DNA of 64,000 nt from Myxococcales bacterium (GCA_016793325.1 JAEUKI010000055.1:62001-126000); one strand, 5' to 3'; positions 42,801-51,498 are shown, counted from the stretch's first letter. Notes: generated by a model from the sequence alone, not told the origin. A program made the numbers and translations.

Positions 42801-44831
42801 GCCCGTCGTCGCTGCGGGCAAGAACTGCGACGCGAAGAGCTGCGATCGCACGCACTGTTGCGTCGGCGCGTCGAAGCGCGCGCGCGTGCCGGTGTCGATC
42901 GGCGAGTTCGCCGTCGGCAGGTACAAGATGTCCCCGAGCGGCGTCCACGCGTTGACCGTGGCGCCGAGGTTCTCGGTGCATCCTTGGGCGTTGGGGACGC
43001 TCGCGGGGATCACGTCGTACGGAGTGGCCTCGGTGGCGTCGATCAAGCTCGCGCGGTTGCTCGACAGGATCGTCTCACCGCGCGCGAACGACGTGCGCGC
43101 CGCGCGAAGCTCCTGACGAAACGCGTTCGTCGCGTAGCTCGGGCGCGAGCCGAGGAACAACGGCGGATTGATGCCATCGCCGACATACTCGCGACCGTCG
43201 TACTGCGCCGACGGGCTGAGCTTTCGCAGCGACGCTTGACCGATCTGCGCGGGCAGCGTGAGCACGAACGCACCTCGTCCCGAGCGCCGCATCCCTGCGA
43301 GCACGCCCGTCGTCGCGCCGGCGGTCGGATCGTTGCGCCGGAGGCCGATCACCCGGTGCTCGTTTGCGGAGGTGCGCGCGAGGATCGCCGTGTTGTTCGC
43401 CGACCCCACGAGCAGCGGCTCCAGTCGACCGCCCGATGGAACGTTGTAGATCTCGACGCCGTCGAGCAGCCTCGGCCATCGGTCGATGATGAGCGAACCG
43501 AGCGACAGACCACGCTCGAAGCTCGTGCCCGAGTGGCGAAAGATGTATCGCGTTCCGCCTGGCGTGCTCGCGACGAGCGAGTCGACGTCTGCGCCCTCGA
43601 TGCGCGCGCTCGCGAGCCACACGAAGCCCGTCGAGAAGCCCGAGCTCGGGCCGATCGTTTCGAGCACGGCCCCGGTCGTCGCGTCGAACACGCGGATGGA
43701 GTTGCGCGTCTCGGTGAGCCCTCCGGGGAGCGCGACGACTTCGCTGAACGCTGCGACGAGCTCGGGCGACGCGCTGCCTGCGAAATTGCTCACGTACGAA
43801 GCCGGCGTTGCGTCGCCGCCTGGGAGGGCCGCGGTCCAGAGCAACGACGTGACCGTGTCCGTCGTTCGGATGACGCCGACGCAGCCTGTCGCTCCCGTGA
43901 GCGTGCTCTGCTTGAACGCGAGCAGGTCGCGGTCGGCGGCAGCGAACGTCTGCGTGCGCCATGTCGTTCCGCCGCGGGGGACACAGCCTCCCATCGGCGC
44001 CGCGAGCGGCCTGCTCACGACGGTCCACGTCGAGCCCGGCGCGGCGCCGTTGCCGCGAATGAGCGCGGTCGTGAAGCCCATGGACGTGTTGCGCAGCGTC
44101 ATCACGTCGGGCAGCGAGTCTCCGTCGAAGTCGCCCACTTGCGTGCGCGTCGAGGCTTGCTCGCCGTCGCCCGTGATCGACGCCGAGCGCAGCTCGGTCG
44201 CGGCAAACGCAGCGTCGAACGAGAACAAGCTGATCCGCATCGTGTCGGTGCCGTCCGTCCGAACGACGAGGAGCTGTCGGCTCGTGTCTGTTCCGGACAT
44301 GTCGACGACGCGCACCATTCCCGCGAACGACGTCGAGTTGCGGCTGAGCGGGAGCGACCACCGCCGCGCGCCGCGCGCGTCGTAGACCGCGACGAGGTTG
44401 TCTCGACCGATCGCGACGATGTCCGTCGCTCCATCGCCGTTGAGGTCCGCGACGCCCGCGATGTTCTGCAGGGGAAAATACTCGCCGTTTCCCTCGGGCC
44501 AGAGCTGTCTCCCGGTCGCTCCGTCCCACGCGGCGATCGATCGATCCGTGATCGAGACGAGCTCGGTCGAGCCTCGGCCGTCGAGGTCGACCTCCGCGAG
44601 CGTCGATCCCGTCGCGTCGAGCGCGACGCCGAGCCCTGCGCGCGTGAGCCTCCACGCGACGCGCGGCTCGCGGGTGGAGAGCGCGAGGTTGACCGTACCT
44701 GTGCGCGATGGGTCCGCGCGGTAGTCGGTCCACGACGCGCTCTGGGCGGCGGCCGAGGAGGTTGCGAGCAAGGACGCCGTCGCGAGCACGGGCGTCGTAA
44801 AGCGAGGGAAGAGACGTTTCGCTGCGTTCAT
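39846..44831 (-). CDS. giant surface protein: FG-GAP/Cys-rich part with MYXO-CTERM, fused to a TPR/PEGA-type part
   Basis: One uninterrupted 1661-codon frame. Residues 1-33 are a signal peptide (TSSAAAQSASW). Residues about 35-1050 are a propeller-like region with FG-GAP-type motifs (DLNGDGATDIV, DFDGDSLPDVM, DSNGDGSGEVV). Residues 1050-1255 are Cys-rich disulfide modules. Residues 1262-1298 form a MYXO-CTERM sort signal (GCACDTRS, a hydrophobic helix, RRRRK). A second secretion-like segment (TPVLTASAAAIALVAGSSDV) leads into a TPR-like (EAREQFDAGQTALLANDHTG), PEGA-like and two-helix C-terminal part. It looks like two neighbouring genes joined in frame. TTG at 40925 could be an internal start. 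Confidence 0.8.
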   Translation of the reverse strand: MNAAKRLFPRFTTPVLATASLLATSSAAAQSASWTDYRADPSRTGTVNLALSTREPRVAWRLTRAGLGVALDATGSTLAEVDLDGRGSTELVSITDRSIAAWDGATGRQLWPEGNGEYFPLQNIAGVADLNGDGATDIVAIGRDNLVAVYDARGARRWSLPLSRNSTSFAGMVRVVDMSGTDTSRQLLVVRTDGTDTMRISLFSFDAAFAATELRSASITGDGEQASTRTQVGDFDGDSLPDVMTLRNTSMGFTTALIRGNGAAPGSTWTVVSRPLAAPMGGCVPRGGTTWRTQTFAAADRDLLAFKQSTLTGATGCVGVIRTTDTVTSLLWTAALPGGDATPASYVSNFAGSASPELVAAFSEVVALPGGLTETRNSIRVFDATTGAVLETIGPSSGFSTGFVWLASARIEGADVDSLVASTPGGTRYIFRHSGTSFERGLSLGSLIIDRWPRLLDGVEIYNVPSGGRLEPLLVGSANNTAILARTSANEHRVIGLRRNDPTAGATTGVLAGMRRSGRGAFVLTLPAQIGQASLRKLSPSAQYDGREYVGDGINPPLFLGSRPSYATNAFRQELRAARTSFARGETILSSNRASLIDATEATPYDVIPASVPNAQGCTENLGATVNAWTPLGDILYLPTANSPIDTGTRARFDAPTQQCVRSQLFASQFLPAATTGAAFTGDFFRLPIVGMPAAQSALLAFMQRDVGTTRELYATVQSGADQNIPITFSTSLAASLPALGAVNGTSFAAVVTTVGSGAAPPHELHAIVGERPLRLARSTITGPTQIQFASPQPILLPASDGQLLMVNSAPNTSSNSTYARPTVWRIAPNGANYTAQLVAWTSNATLMDAQPAVVVRCGADQYRLVFRSRVVATDSEDARIEAWQFSRTVAAPTSTDYTMPMNMERAWQLCLDRAGPDYDCASPPPSPRNGRVTYSALAAAQNGSAPVAVISNSAGQTFAIEDACGAARVRWVYEEPRAAGAPSIIDSNGDGSGEVVILSSDGTYHAIAQGECDRAGDARCPLTRPVCDVAARTCVECLTNLDCTAIGRGTCDQERRSCIPCAAAGASCDVSGGTCADTIRGGVSVFVCSCGGPSDCQPGFSCARPDGADAGARGVCTSGCDPSAPRCPLGFQCVASADAGLGQCVGACTSNEQCAASSPSRPVCALAGDAGARSCVECETSTQCATRDPSRPVCGANRCVQCTAAEASMCSRDGRGGRCLGEGRCGCESDSDCSIGRCDRRTRTCSNSADSGVTPPWADTGCACDTRSFATNHGRDRALVALALVALASALSRRRRKHTPVLTASAAAIALVAGSSDVHAQAAQPEAQPRAPRRAVQCGEDASVDLFAEAREQFDAGQTALLANDHTGAERALRAALALFESPNTYLLLGRALVGQGRLEDGYDAFETTVLLATRCSVRDSTERGRTRYMRSIEQGAAERAQLAPRVALFTAHFEAGTPAGATIQLGDRPPIALPADRTVAAPAGPAVPVLIRAPGYQDFRATVSLERGRVSTVEVTLQRIVERAQVIERTVEREMVAVRRVPAAFGVGLAIAGAGVAAATTGAVLFVTARGRYTALEQVCTMTICPMDPSFVRATERGERLELAGQATLWAGVGVTVVGTIVTLIGMPRTEFVPAPRSRRAARVSLAPSLGALALEGAF
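42468..42480 (+). repeat. 13-mer motif TYGAWTNTGTGTG, copy 4
   Basis: The plus strand reads TTGAATTTGTGTG inside the giant minus-strand gene, where it codes for TQIQF with ACA/CAA/ATT/CAA/TTC codons. Confidence 0.7.
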
Positions 44832-44873
44832 CGCGTAATCAACGGGGACTTCGAGGCGACGAGCGAGCGTGGG

Positions 44874-46559
44874 CTACATCTCGATGCGCTCGGGGGGCCT
44901 CGCGGCCGTCGTTGTGCCGGTCGAAGAATTGGTGGGCTGCGCGGGGCGCTCTGCGTTGCGCGGGCCCCGAGCGCGTCCGCTTCGTCCGGGGCGCGCGGTG
45001 CTCGGCGGTTCGGCGCTCTCGACGCCGCGGGGCGCCTCCGTTTGCGCAGATGCCACGGTCGCGGCTGCGTCCGCCTCGCTCGCGCGCTCGCTCGCGACGG
45101 CGCCCGCGTCCGCTTCGATGGCAGGCGCGGCGCCCGCGTCGCTCGCCGCGACGACCGCGGCGCGCGCGAGCGGCGCGGGCGGCTCGCCGCGCGTCGACGG
45201 GTCGCTCGTGGGGGCGTTGGCCGTCGCGCTCGCGGCGTTTCGATTATGTGTGCCAGATTTCAATGCGCCGCTCGCGAGCAGAGCGCCACCGCCGCCGAGC
45301 AGCACGAGCGCGAGCGCGCCCGCGGCGAGTCCGAGTCGGCTCGACTGCTGGGGCGGAGGCGGGACGGTCTTCGAGCCGGCCGCGGCGCTCGAGTCGAGAG
45401 AGACGGCGCTGTGCGGGTCGACGCTCGATGTGTCGCTGGTCGTGCCGGTGAGCGCGTCGCGCTTCTTCGCGATGGACAGCGGCGAGTCGAGCTCTGCGAC
45501 CGCGCTCGCGATCGTGCGTTGGCGCTCGGCGAGGATCTCGCCGATGGTCTCTTTGGCAAACGCCATGCGGTGCGCGTCGGTGTCCGCGAGCACCTGCGTC
45601 GTCAGCGCTTGCCGGAGCTCCGCGGCGGATTGAAATCGCTTGGCCGGGTCGCGGTCGAGCGCGCGCGCCGTGATGCGCGCGAGCGGCTCGGGAACGGTGG
45701 GCGCCGCCTCGCGGACGTCGGGGATGCGCTCGTCCATGAGCGCGCGAATCGCGGCGACCTCGCTGTCCTTGCGGCCGAACAAGCGTCGGCCCGCGAGGCA
45801 CTCCCAAAGGACGATCCCCAGCGTGAAGACGTCGGACCGGCGGTCGAGCGTCTCGCCGGTGACTTGTTCGGGCGAGAGGTAGCCGATCTTTCCGCGCAGA
45901 TCGCCGCTGACGGTCATGTTTTCGAACTGCGCGCCCGTGGCCTTCGCGACGCCGAAGTCCGTGACCTTCACGCTTCCGTCGGCGCCGACGAGGAGGTTGG
46001 ACGGCGTCGCGTCGCGGTGCACGAGGTGCAGCAGCTGTCCGTCGTCGTCGGTGAGCTCGTGCGCGGCGTGGAGGCCTCCCGCGGCGTCCGCGACGATGGC
46101 CGCTGCGACGTCGTGCGGCATGGGCTTCTGCTTCTTCAGCGCTTCTTTGAGCACTGAGTTGAGCGGCACCGACGGAAAGTACTCCATCACGAGGAAGTGC
46201 TCTTGCTCGGTGCGTCCGAGCTCGAGCACGGGAACGACGTTCGGGTGGTGCAAGCGCGACGCGATCTCTGCCTCGCGCACGAACATCTTCAAGAACAGAT
46301 CGTTGTCCGTGAGGTGCGAGAGGATGGTCTTCAGCGCCACGAGTCGACGCACGCCGCGCTCGGATTGAACGCGCGCGACGAGCACTTGGCCCATGCCGCC
46401 GGCGGCCAGCCGCATGAGCCCTTCGTAGCGACCGAACGTCGCGCCGAGGACGTTGTGCGCCGAGCGCGCGGCGGGCAAGTGAGGCGTGCTCGGCTGCGAG
46501 CTCGCGCCACTCGGGCCGCTCGCACCGGTCACTTTGCTCGATGCGCCCGTCGAACTCAT
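44874..46559 (-). CDS. membrane Ser/Thr protein kinase with acidic C-terminal domain
   Basis: This 561-aa protein has a kinase domain at about 43-320: Gly-rich loop AAGGMGQVL, Lys77, catalytic loop HRDATPSN (RD kinase), and DFG in VTDFGVAKA. A single membrane helix (LAAGALALVLLGGGGALL, about 405-425) separates it from an Ala/Asp/Ser-rich extracytoplasmic tail. It lies 42 bp before the giant surface protein gene and 63 bp from the divergent small membrane protein gene, so it may control surface-protein synthesis. ATG 46559. Confidence 0.88.
   Translation of the reverse strand: MSSTGASSKVTGASGPSGASSQPSTPHLPAARSAHNVLGATFGRYEGLMRLAAGGMGQVLVARVQSERGVRRLVALKTILSHLTDNDLFLKMFVREAEIASRLHHPNVVPVLELGRTEQEHFLVMEYFPSVPLNSVLKEALKKQKPMPHDVAAAIVADAAGGLHAAHELTDDDGQLLHLVHRDATPSNLLVGADGSVKVTDFGVAKATGAQFENMTVSGDLRGKIGYLSPEQVTGETLDRRSDVFTLGIVLWECLAGRRLFGRKDSEVAAIRALMDERIPDVREAAPTVPEPLARITARALDRDPAKRFQSAAELRQALTTQVLADTDAHRMAFAKETIGEILAERQRTIASAVAELDSPLSIAKKRDALTGTTSDTSSVDPHSAVSLDSSAAAGSKTVPPPPQQSSRLGLAAGALALVLLGGGGALLASGALKSGTHNRNAASATANAPTSDPSTRGEPPAPLARAAVVAASDAGAAPAIEADAGAVASERASEADAAATVASAQTEAPRGVESAEPPSTARPGRSGRARGPRNAERPAQPTNSSTGTTTAARPPERIEM
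45240..45252 (+). repeat. 13-mer motif TYGAWTNTGTGTG, copy 5
   Basis: The plus strand reads TCGATTATGTGTG inside the minus-strand kinase gene. The coding strand there uses a cluster of AAA, TCT, ACA, CAT and AAT codons that are rare in this gene. Confidence 0.7.
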
Positions 46560-46622
46560 CCTCGCTCCGTTTCGAGCACTGTACCGCGAACAGCGCAGTC
46601 TTTACACTCCGCCGCGACAACG

Positions 46623-47135
46623 ATGCTTCACGAACGAACGAAGCAAGTGCTCGAGCTCGAGGTCGCGCCTCGAAAGCTGGGGATCGTGCTCGGTCTCGCG
46701 CTGTCTGTGTTCGGGCTCCTGGGTGTGATCGCGTCGCTTCGTGTGCGCGGAACCGTGGATTTTCGTTGGGCCCCGGTGGTCATGGGCACGCTCATGACGC
46801 TGCTCGGTTGGCTGACGGTGAGCAACGCGCGCGGCGTTCGCGCAGAGCTCGACCGCGAAAAACGCGTGCTTCGCGCGAGTCGGCTCGGGTTGTTCGGCGC
46901 GTCCAAGCCCGTCGAGCTCGGGTTCGCGGACGTGCAGGAGCTCGCGTTTCTCGGCTCGAGTCGCACCGTGGGGATCTACGCACAATACGGCAGAGCAGAC
47001 GACGTGAGCGTGGGGCAGTTCACCCGCACGGACGCCGAGCGCGAAGAGCTCCGCCGCTGGTTGACCGCGCTTCGTCAGGCGATTCCCAACGCGAAATTCA
47101 CGGCGACCGAGGGCCTCGAGGCGCAATGGCTCTGA
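46623..47135 (+). CDS. two-helix membrane protein with cytoplasmic tail
   Basis: This 170-aa protein starts at ATG 46623. Two helices (KLGIVLGLALSVFGLLGVI and APVVMGTLMTLLGWLTV) follow a short N-tail. A soluble domain of about 90 residues follows (FADVQELAFLGSSRTVGIYA), resembling the PH-like membrane-protein fold, with no catalytic motif. The CapA-like gene starts at 47126 or 47135, overlapping its stop (TGATG), so the two are translationally coupled. It is divergent from the kinase gene (63 bp). Confidence 0.65.
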   Translation: MLHERTKQVLELEVAPRKLGIVLGLALSVFGLLGVIASLRVRGTVDFRWAPVVMGTLMTLLGWLTVSNARGVRAELDREKRVLRASRLGLFGASKPVELGFADVQELAFLGSSRTVGIYAQYGRADDVSVGQFTRTDAEREELRRWLTALRQAIPNAKFTATEGLEAQWL

Positions 47136-48307
47136 TGGACGCCGCGCGCCGCGGGCGCTCCCTGGGTCTCGCCGCCGGCGCCGTGACGATGGCCACCCTC
47201 GCGGCGCTCTCGGTCGCGTCCGCGCAGTCGTCGAGCGGACCTCGCGCGCCGCAGTCGCAGCCCGCGACGCGATCGATCACCGTGGCCGCGACGGGCGACG
47301 TGCTCGTTCACCGCCGCGTCGTCGCTTCGGTCAACGCGCACGCGCGAGAGGGCGGGTTTCGCTGGGTGCTCGCGGGCATGAGCGCGTTGATCCCGCAAGA
47401 GGACATCGCGTTCGTCAACCTCGAGTCGCCGTTGACCGAGTCGTTTCGGTCGCCCGAAAACGCGACGCCGCCCGTGCTCGGAGCGCCGACGACGTACGGG
47501 GCCGACCTCGCTGCGACGGGCTTCGATGTCCTGTCGGTGGCCAACAACCACGCGTTCGATCAAGCGGGCGACGGGCTCGCGATCACGCTCGACGCGATTC
47601 GACAGGCGGGGATGCTCTCGGTCGGCGCGGGGCGCAGCGACGCGGACGCGAGGGCGCCGGTGGTGGTCACGCGGGGCGGCGTTCGCGTGGCGTTCGTCGC
47701 GACGACCGAGCGGATGAACAACGGCTCGTCGCCGAACCGCGCGGGTGTGCGTGTATTCATGTTCGACGCGGCGGCGGTGCAGCGCGCGCTCACCGAAGCG
47801 CGGGCGCGGGCGGACCTCGTGGTGCTCTCGATCCACTGGAGTCATGATTTCGTGCGCAGCCCGTCGAGCGATCAGCGCAGGCTCGCGCGGCAGCTCGTGC
47901 AGTGGGGCGCGGACGTGATCGTCGGGACGGGGCCGCACATCCTGCAAGAGGTCGAGCGGCTACCGTCGCCGCGAGGCGAGGCCGTGTGCGCATATTCGCT
48001 GGGAAATCTCATCTCGAATCAGGGCTATCGCTATCGCGTTGGCCGGGCGCTCGACGACGCGGCGATGCGCTCGGCGCTCGACAACCCGATGACGCGCGAC
48101 GTGGTGCTCCTGCGCGTGAGCGCCGAGACCGCGCCGAACGCCGTGCGCATCACGGGCCTCGAAGCGCGCGCGTTTTGGAACGAGAACCGCCAGCAGGGCG
48201 ACGAGCTTCGGTTGGTCGCGATGCGCGCGGTTCCTCAAGCGCTGCGCGACGAGCGGCTCGCCGTCATCCGAAGGACCCTCGGCTCGGCGGTCACCGTCGT
48301 GCCGTGA
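47126..48307 (+). CDS. CapA-type metallophosphatase (capsule synthesis/PgsA-like)
   Basis: This protein is 393 aa with ATG 47126 (ATG 47135 also possible). A signal segment (LAAGAVTMATLAALSVASA) leads to a CapA/PgsA fold: TVAATGDVLVHR (metal site), VNLESPLTE, SVANNHAFD, later VLSIHWSHDF, GTGPHILQEV and YSLGNLISNQ. CapA-family proteins are calcineurin-like enzymes implicated in polyanion capsule or poly-gamma-glutamate anchoring; this one is predicted to be periplasmic. It is coupled to the upstream two-helix membrane protein. Confidence 0.85.
   Translation: MALMDAARRGRSLGLAAGAVTMATLAALSVASAQSSSGPRAPQSQPATRSITVAATGDVLVHRRVVASVNAHAREGGFRWVLAGMSALIPQEDIAFVNLESPLTESFRSPENATPPVLGAPTTYGADLAATGFDVLSVANNHAFDQAGDGLAITLDAIRQAGMLSVGAGRSDADARAPVVVTRGGVRVAFVATTERMNNGSSPNRAGVRVFMFDAAAVQRALTEARARADLVVLSIHWSHDFVRSPSSDQRRLARQLVQWGADVIVGTGPHILQEVERLPSPRGEAVCAYSLGNLISNQGYRYRVGRALDDAAMRSALDNPMTRDVVLLRVSAETAPNAVRITGLEARAFWNENRQQGDELRLVAMRAVPQALRDERLAVIRRTLGSAVTVVP
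47746..47761 (+). repeat. 16-mer TGTGCGTGTATTCATG, copy 2
   Basis: This is identical to 12727-12742, where it covers the start codon of the citrate synthase gene. Here it encodes VRVFM within the CapA-like gene and uses a rare GTA Val codon. Confidence 0.5.
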
Positions 48308-48322
48308 AGGCTCTCGTTGTGC

Positions 48323-49783
48323 TCAGCGCTTGATCACAGCGAGCTCGCCCGCGGGGAGCGAGTCGTGGCCGAAGCGTGGGCTCGAGATGCCCATCGCGTT
48401 GATGAACGTGTTGAGCAGCACGTTGTGCGCGACGGTGCGGCCCGACTGCCGCGCGTCGATGAACGTGTTCTGCTTGAGGTACCCGTTGCCCGAGCCCGCG
48501 ATGATCCACGGGACGTCCGAGTATCCGTGGGGCGGCCCCGTGGACAGGTCGTTGACCCACACGGCCATGCCCGCGTCGAGGAGCGTCCCGCCGCCGGGCA
48601 GCGTGCGCATCGCGAGCTTGTCGCAAAGGTACTTGAACAGCCGCGCGTGCATCCGATCGATCTGATGGTGCCGCGCCTGCGCGTCGTTGATGGCGGTGCC
48701 CATGTCGCCGTCGCCCTGAATTCTGTGCGAGATCCAGTGGTACGAAAACGCGCCGGTGAAGCCCGGGAGCGTGTAGGGCGTCCCGTCGTTTCCGTTGCCG
48801 ACCTGGAGCGTCGCCGACGTCGTGTATCCGCAGGAGAGCGCGACGTCGAGCACGTCGATGTGGAGCCTCGCGATCGTGTGCAGCGCCGCGGACCCGTCCA
48901 CGACGAGGACGGTCTGTCGCATCCCGTCGACGGTCATCTCGCGCTCGAACGGCATCACGCCGGCGCGCAGCGCGCCCGCTTCCGCCGTCGGCAGCTGGCA
49001 CGTCATGCGCCGCTCGAGGTCGCGGATCGAATCGAAGTGGAGCTGCAGCCGATCGCGATCGTCGCGGGACAAATCCGTGCGACCGAGGAGCGCGCGCATC
49101 TGCTCACGCAGCAGGTCGTTGACGCTCTGGCGCGAGCTTCGGATGCGCTCGAACTCGGCCTCGCTGGCGCCGGTCATTCCGACGACGGCTTGGTAGGCGT
49201 TCCACGGGTTGCGTTGGGCGCCGCGCAGGTCGCGGGCGCCGCCGTAGCTGAGCACCTCGGCGATGTACCCCGTGCGCGGCCCGGCCATGAGCGTGAGCGG
49301 GTCGCGTCGTCGCGCGCCCTCCATCGGGTTGATCTCGCGCGCGATTCGGTAGTCCACGGACTCGCCGACGGCGCGCGAGAGGTTGCGGTCGAGGTTGGGA
49401 TCGGTGCGGTCGATCTCGTTGGCGGTCAGCACTTGATTACCGCCACCACTATGTCCGCACCCGCGCCCGCCGAAGTTGAACTTCGTCCCCTTCACCATGA
49501 GCAGCCGCGATCGGTGCGCGATCAGCTCTTCGACGGCGCGGCCGCGCATGGACGCGTCGGTGAGGTCGCCGACCGCGGTGGGCCAGAACATCTCTGCTTC
49601 GCGCACGGTCCCGTCGCCGTTGCGGATCTCTTGCGCGACGCCGTTGGCTTGCCGCATGAAGACCGCGAACTTCGACACGTTGGCGGGGCGCGTCTGCGCG
49701 AAGGCGCTCGTGCGACCGAGCGACTCGAGGATCGGCAATCCGAGCGTGACGCCAGCGCCCTTGAGAAAAAGCCTGCGGTTCAT
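48323..49783 (-). CDS. DUF1552 protein, Tat-exported
   Basis: This 486-aa protein starts NRRLFLKGAGVTLGLPILES, a Tat signal (RRLFLKG) followed by a hydrophobic core. The rest (FGGRGCGHSGGGNQVL, SVDYRIARE, HRIQGDGDM, GGGTLLDAGMAVWVNDL) is the DUF1552 profile found next to DUF1592-type proteins in planctomycetes and myxobacteria. The function is unproven; a metal-dependent periplasmic enzyme of carbohydrate or sulfate metabolism has been suggested by context in other bacteria. The ATG overlaps the stop of the DUF1592 gene (ATGA). Confidence 0.87.
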   Translation of the reverse strand: MNRRLFLKGAGVTLGLPILESLGRTSAFAQTRPANVSKFAVFMRQANGVAQEIRNGDGTVREAEMFWPTAVGDLTDASMRGRAVEELIAHRSRLLMVKGTKFNFGGRGCGHSGGGNQVLTANEIDRTDPNLDRNLSRAVGESVDYRIAREINPMEGARRRDPLTLMAGPRTGYIAEVLSYGGARDLRGAQRNPWNAYQAVVGMTGASEAEFERIRSSRQSVNDLLREQMRALLGRTDLSRDDRDRLQLHFDSIRDLERRMTCQLPTAEAGALRAGVMPFEREMTVDGMRQTVLVVDGSAALHTIARLHIDVLDVALSCGYTTSATLQVGNGNDGTPYTLPGFTGAFSYHWISHRIQGDGDMGTAINDAQARHHQIDRMHARLFKYLCDKLAMRTLPGGGTLLDAGMAVWVNDLSTGPPHGYSDVPWIIAGSGNGYLKQNTFIDARQSGRTVAHNVLLNTFINAMGISSPRFGHDSLPAGELAVIKR

Positions 49784-51498
49784 CGCATCGCCTCCACGGT
49801 GGTCGAGCGCGCCGTGAACGTCGGGCTCGAGAGAATGCTCTCGACGAGGTCGAGGATCGGCCGGTCGGTGCGAGAGAGGGCGCCGACCCACTGAATCAAG
49901 CTGCGGTCTTCTGTCTCTGGCCCGCGGCCCGCCAAGAACTCGAGCCAGTACCGCGCGTAGCACTCGTGCGCTTGCCGGCTCTCTGCCACGAAGCCGATGA
50001 GCTGTACGGCGTTCGTGAAGGTCGACGGTCGTCCGTCGAGCGAGTATTCGCCGGTCGCGTCGACGGTCTGTCCGCGGTCCATCGCGCGGTACGCGCCGAC
50101 CGAGTCGTAGTGTTCGAAGGCGAAGCCGATGGGGTTGATGAGCGTGCTGTGGCAGCCCGAGCCGCACGTTCCCGGCCCGGTGTGCGCGTTGACGGTCTGT
50201 CGGTTGGTGCTGTTCGGCGGGACCATCGGCAGCGCTGGAACGTTGGGCGGAGGGTTGGGCAGCGCGGCGCAGAGCACCTTGAGGTTGACCGCCACGCCTC
50301 GATGAATGGGATCGGGGTCCACGGCGTACGCGCGGGACGCGAGAAAACCCACCTGCGTGAGCATTCCGCGGCGCTGCATCGGGTCGAGCTCGACCCTGCG
50401 AAACGTGTTGTCGAACGCGCCGGAGAGCCCGTACACCCGCGCCACGTCGTTGTTGGCGAACGTGTACGTCGCGTTGAATAGCTGTGTCAGCCCTGCGCGC
50501 CGCGCGAACACGACGTCGTCGACGAACATCTGCGCCTCGCGGAGCATCGACGCCGGGAGCGTCGGGCTCCACTGCGCGAAGCGCATCCCGTCGCGGCGCA
50601 CGTCCGCGAAGTGATCCCACTCGTAGAGCTGCCCGTGAAACGCGAGGACCGCGGTCTTGGCCCGCGGGTGCTCGAGGAGCCGTCGCGCCTGCGCGACGAG
50701 GGCGTCGGGGCGAACGAGCTCTCCGCGGCCCGCGGCGGCGAAGAGCTCGTCGTCGGGCATGGTGTTCCACAGCGCGTACGAGAGGCGCGTGGCGATCTCG
50801 AAATCATCGAGCGGAATGCGCCCGCCCTGCGCGGCGGTGCTCCGCTCGACGCGGTAGAGAAAATTCGGCGACTGCAGCATCGCTCGCACGACGAGCTCGA
50901 TGCCCGACAAGAACGCGTCGCCCCCGAGGATCATCGCGCCTCGGTCGTAGAGCATCGTGAGGTGCTGATCGACCTCTTGCGTGGTCAACGGCCGACGGTA
51001 CGCGCGACGCCCGAAGTGCTCGATGAACGCTCGCGCGCGCATCCGCGGATCCGCAGGCGCCGACGGCGGCATGATCCGAGCGAGCGCCGCGGCGTCGCGA
51101 ACGACGCGGGTCGCGAGCGCTTCTGCAGCGGATTGATAGTCGGTCCATAGCTGCTGGCCGACGCGGAGCGTGGTCCCGTTGTTTCCGAAGGTCCCCGTCA
51201 GAGCGTCGGGCGAGAACATCGACGAGCTGCCCGGCGTCTCGGTGAGCGCGAGCAGGTCGCGCACCGTCGTCTCCCACTGCGTGTGCGTGAGCCGCGGAAA
51301 CCGCGTCGTCGGCGGAATCACGATCACGGGCTGCTGCACGCTCCCGTCGGTGACGATGGGCGGCTCGCCGCTGTCGGGGTCCCACGGAGCGCCGCTATCC
51401 TCGACGCCGCGCTCTTGGGGCGTCGCCTGAATCGATCCGACGCACGCGGCGAGCAGCCACGAAACGATCGCGATCGGGGTCATTCTTCGAGCCGTCAT
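49780..51498 (-). CDS. DUF1592/1588/1585-type secreted protein with CX3CH motif
   Basis: This 572-aa protein with a lipoprotein-like signal (MTPIAIVSWLLAAC) carries the family segments RLTHTQWETTVRDLLALTET, ARAFIEHFGRRAYRRPLT, LSYALWNTMPDDELFAAAGR and the C-terminal PIGFAFEHYDSVG. The CH motif reads CGSGCH (CX3CH), so cytochrome-type heme attachment at a CX2CH site is not predicted. ATG 51498 has AGAGG upstream. It forms an ATGA-coupled pair with the DUF1552 gene. Confidence 0.87.
   Translation of the reverse strand: MTARRMTPIAIVSWLLAACVGSIQATPQERGVEDSGAPWDPDSGEPPIVTDGSVQQPVIVIPPTTRFPRLTHTQWETTVRDLLALTETPGSSSMFSPDALTGTFGNNGTTLRVGQQLWTDYQSAAEALATRVVRDAAALARIMPPSAPADPRMRARAFIEHFGRRAYRRPLTTQEVDQHLTMLYDRGAMILGGDAFLSGIELVVRAMLQSPNFLYRVERSTAAQGGRIPLDDFEIATRLSYALWNTMPDDELFAAAGRGELVRPDALVAQARRLLEHPRAKTAVLAFHGQLYEWDHFADVRRDGMRFAQWSPTLPASMLREAQMFVDDVVFARRAGLTQLFNATYTFANNDVARVYGLSGAFDNTFRRVELDPMQRRGMLTQVGFLASRAYAVDPDPIHRGVAVNLKVLCAALPNPPPNVPALPMVPPNSTNRQTVNAHTGPGTCGSGCHSTLINPIGFAFEHYDSVGAYRAMDRGQTVDATGEYSLDGRPSTFTNAVQLIGFVAESRQAHECYARYWLEFLAGRGPETEDRSLIQWVGALSRTDRPILDLVESILSSPTFTARSTTVEAMR

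Noticed and set aside
42246..46157. A plus-strand open frame of 1303 codons across the giant surface protein and kinase genes
   Set aside because: It is antisense to two well-supported genes, is dominated by Arg, Ala, Gly and Glu from the GC-rich code, and has no domain pattern. Long antisense frames are expected at this base composition.
49780..51498. A c-type cytochrome heme motif in the DUF1592-type protein
   Set aside because: The motif is CGSGCH (three residues between Cys), not CxxCH, so heme attachment is not claimed.
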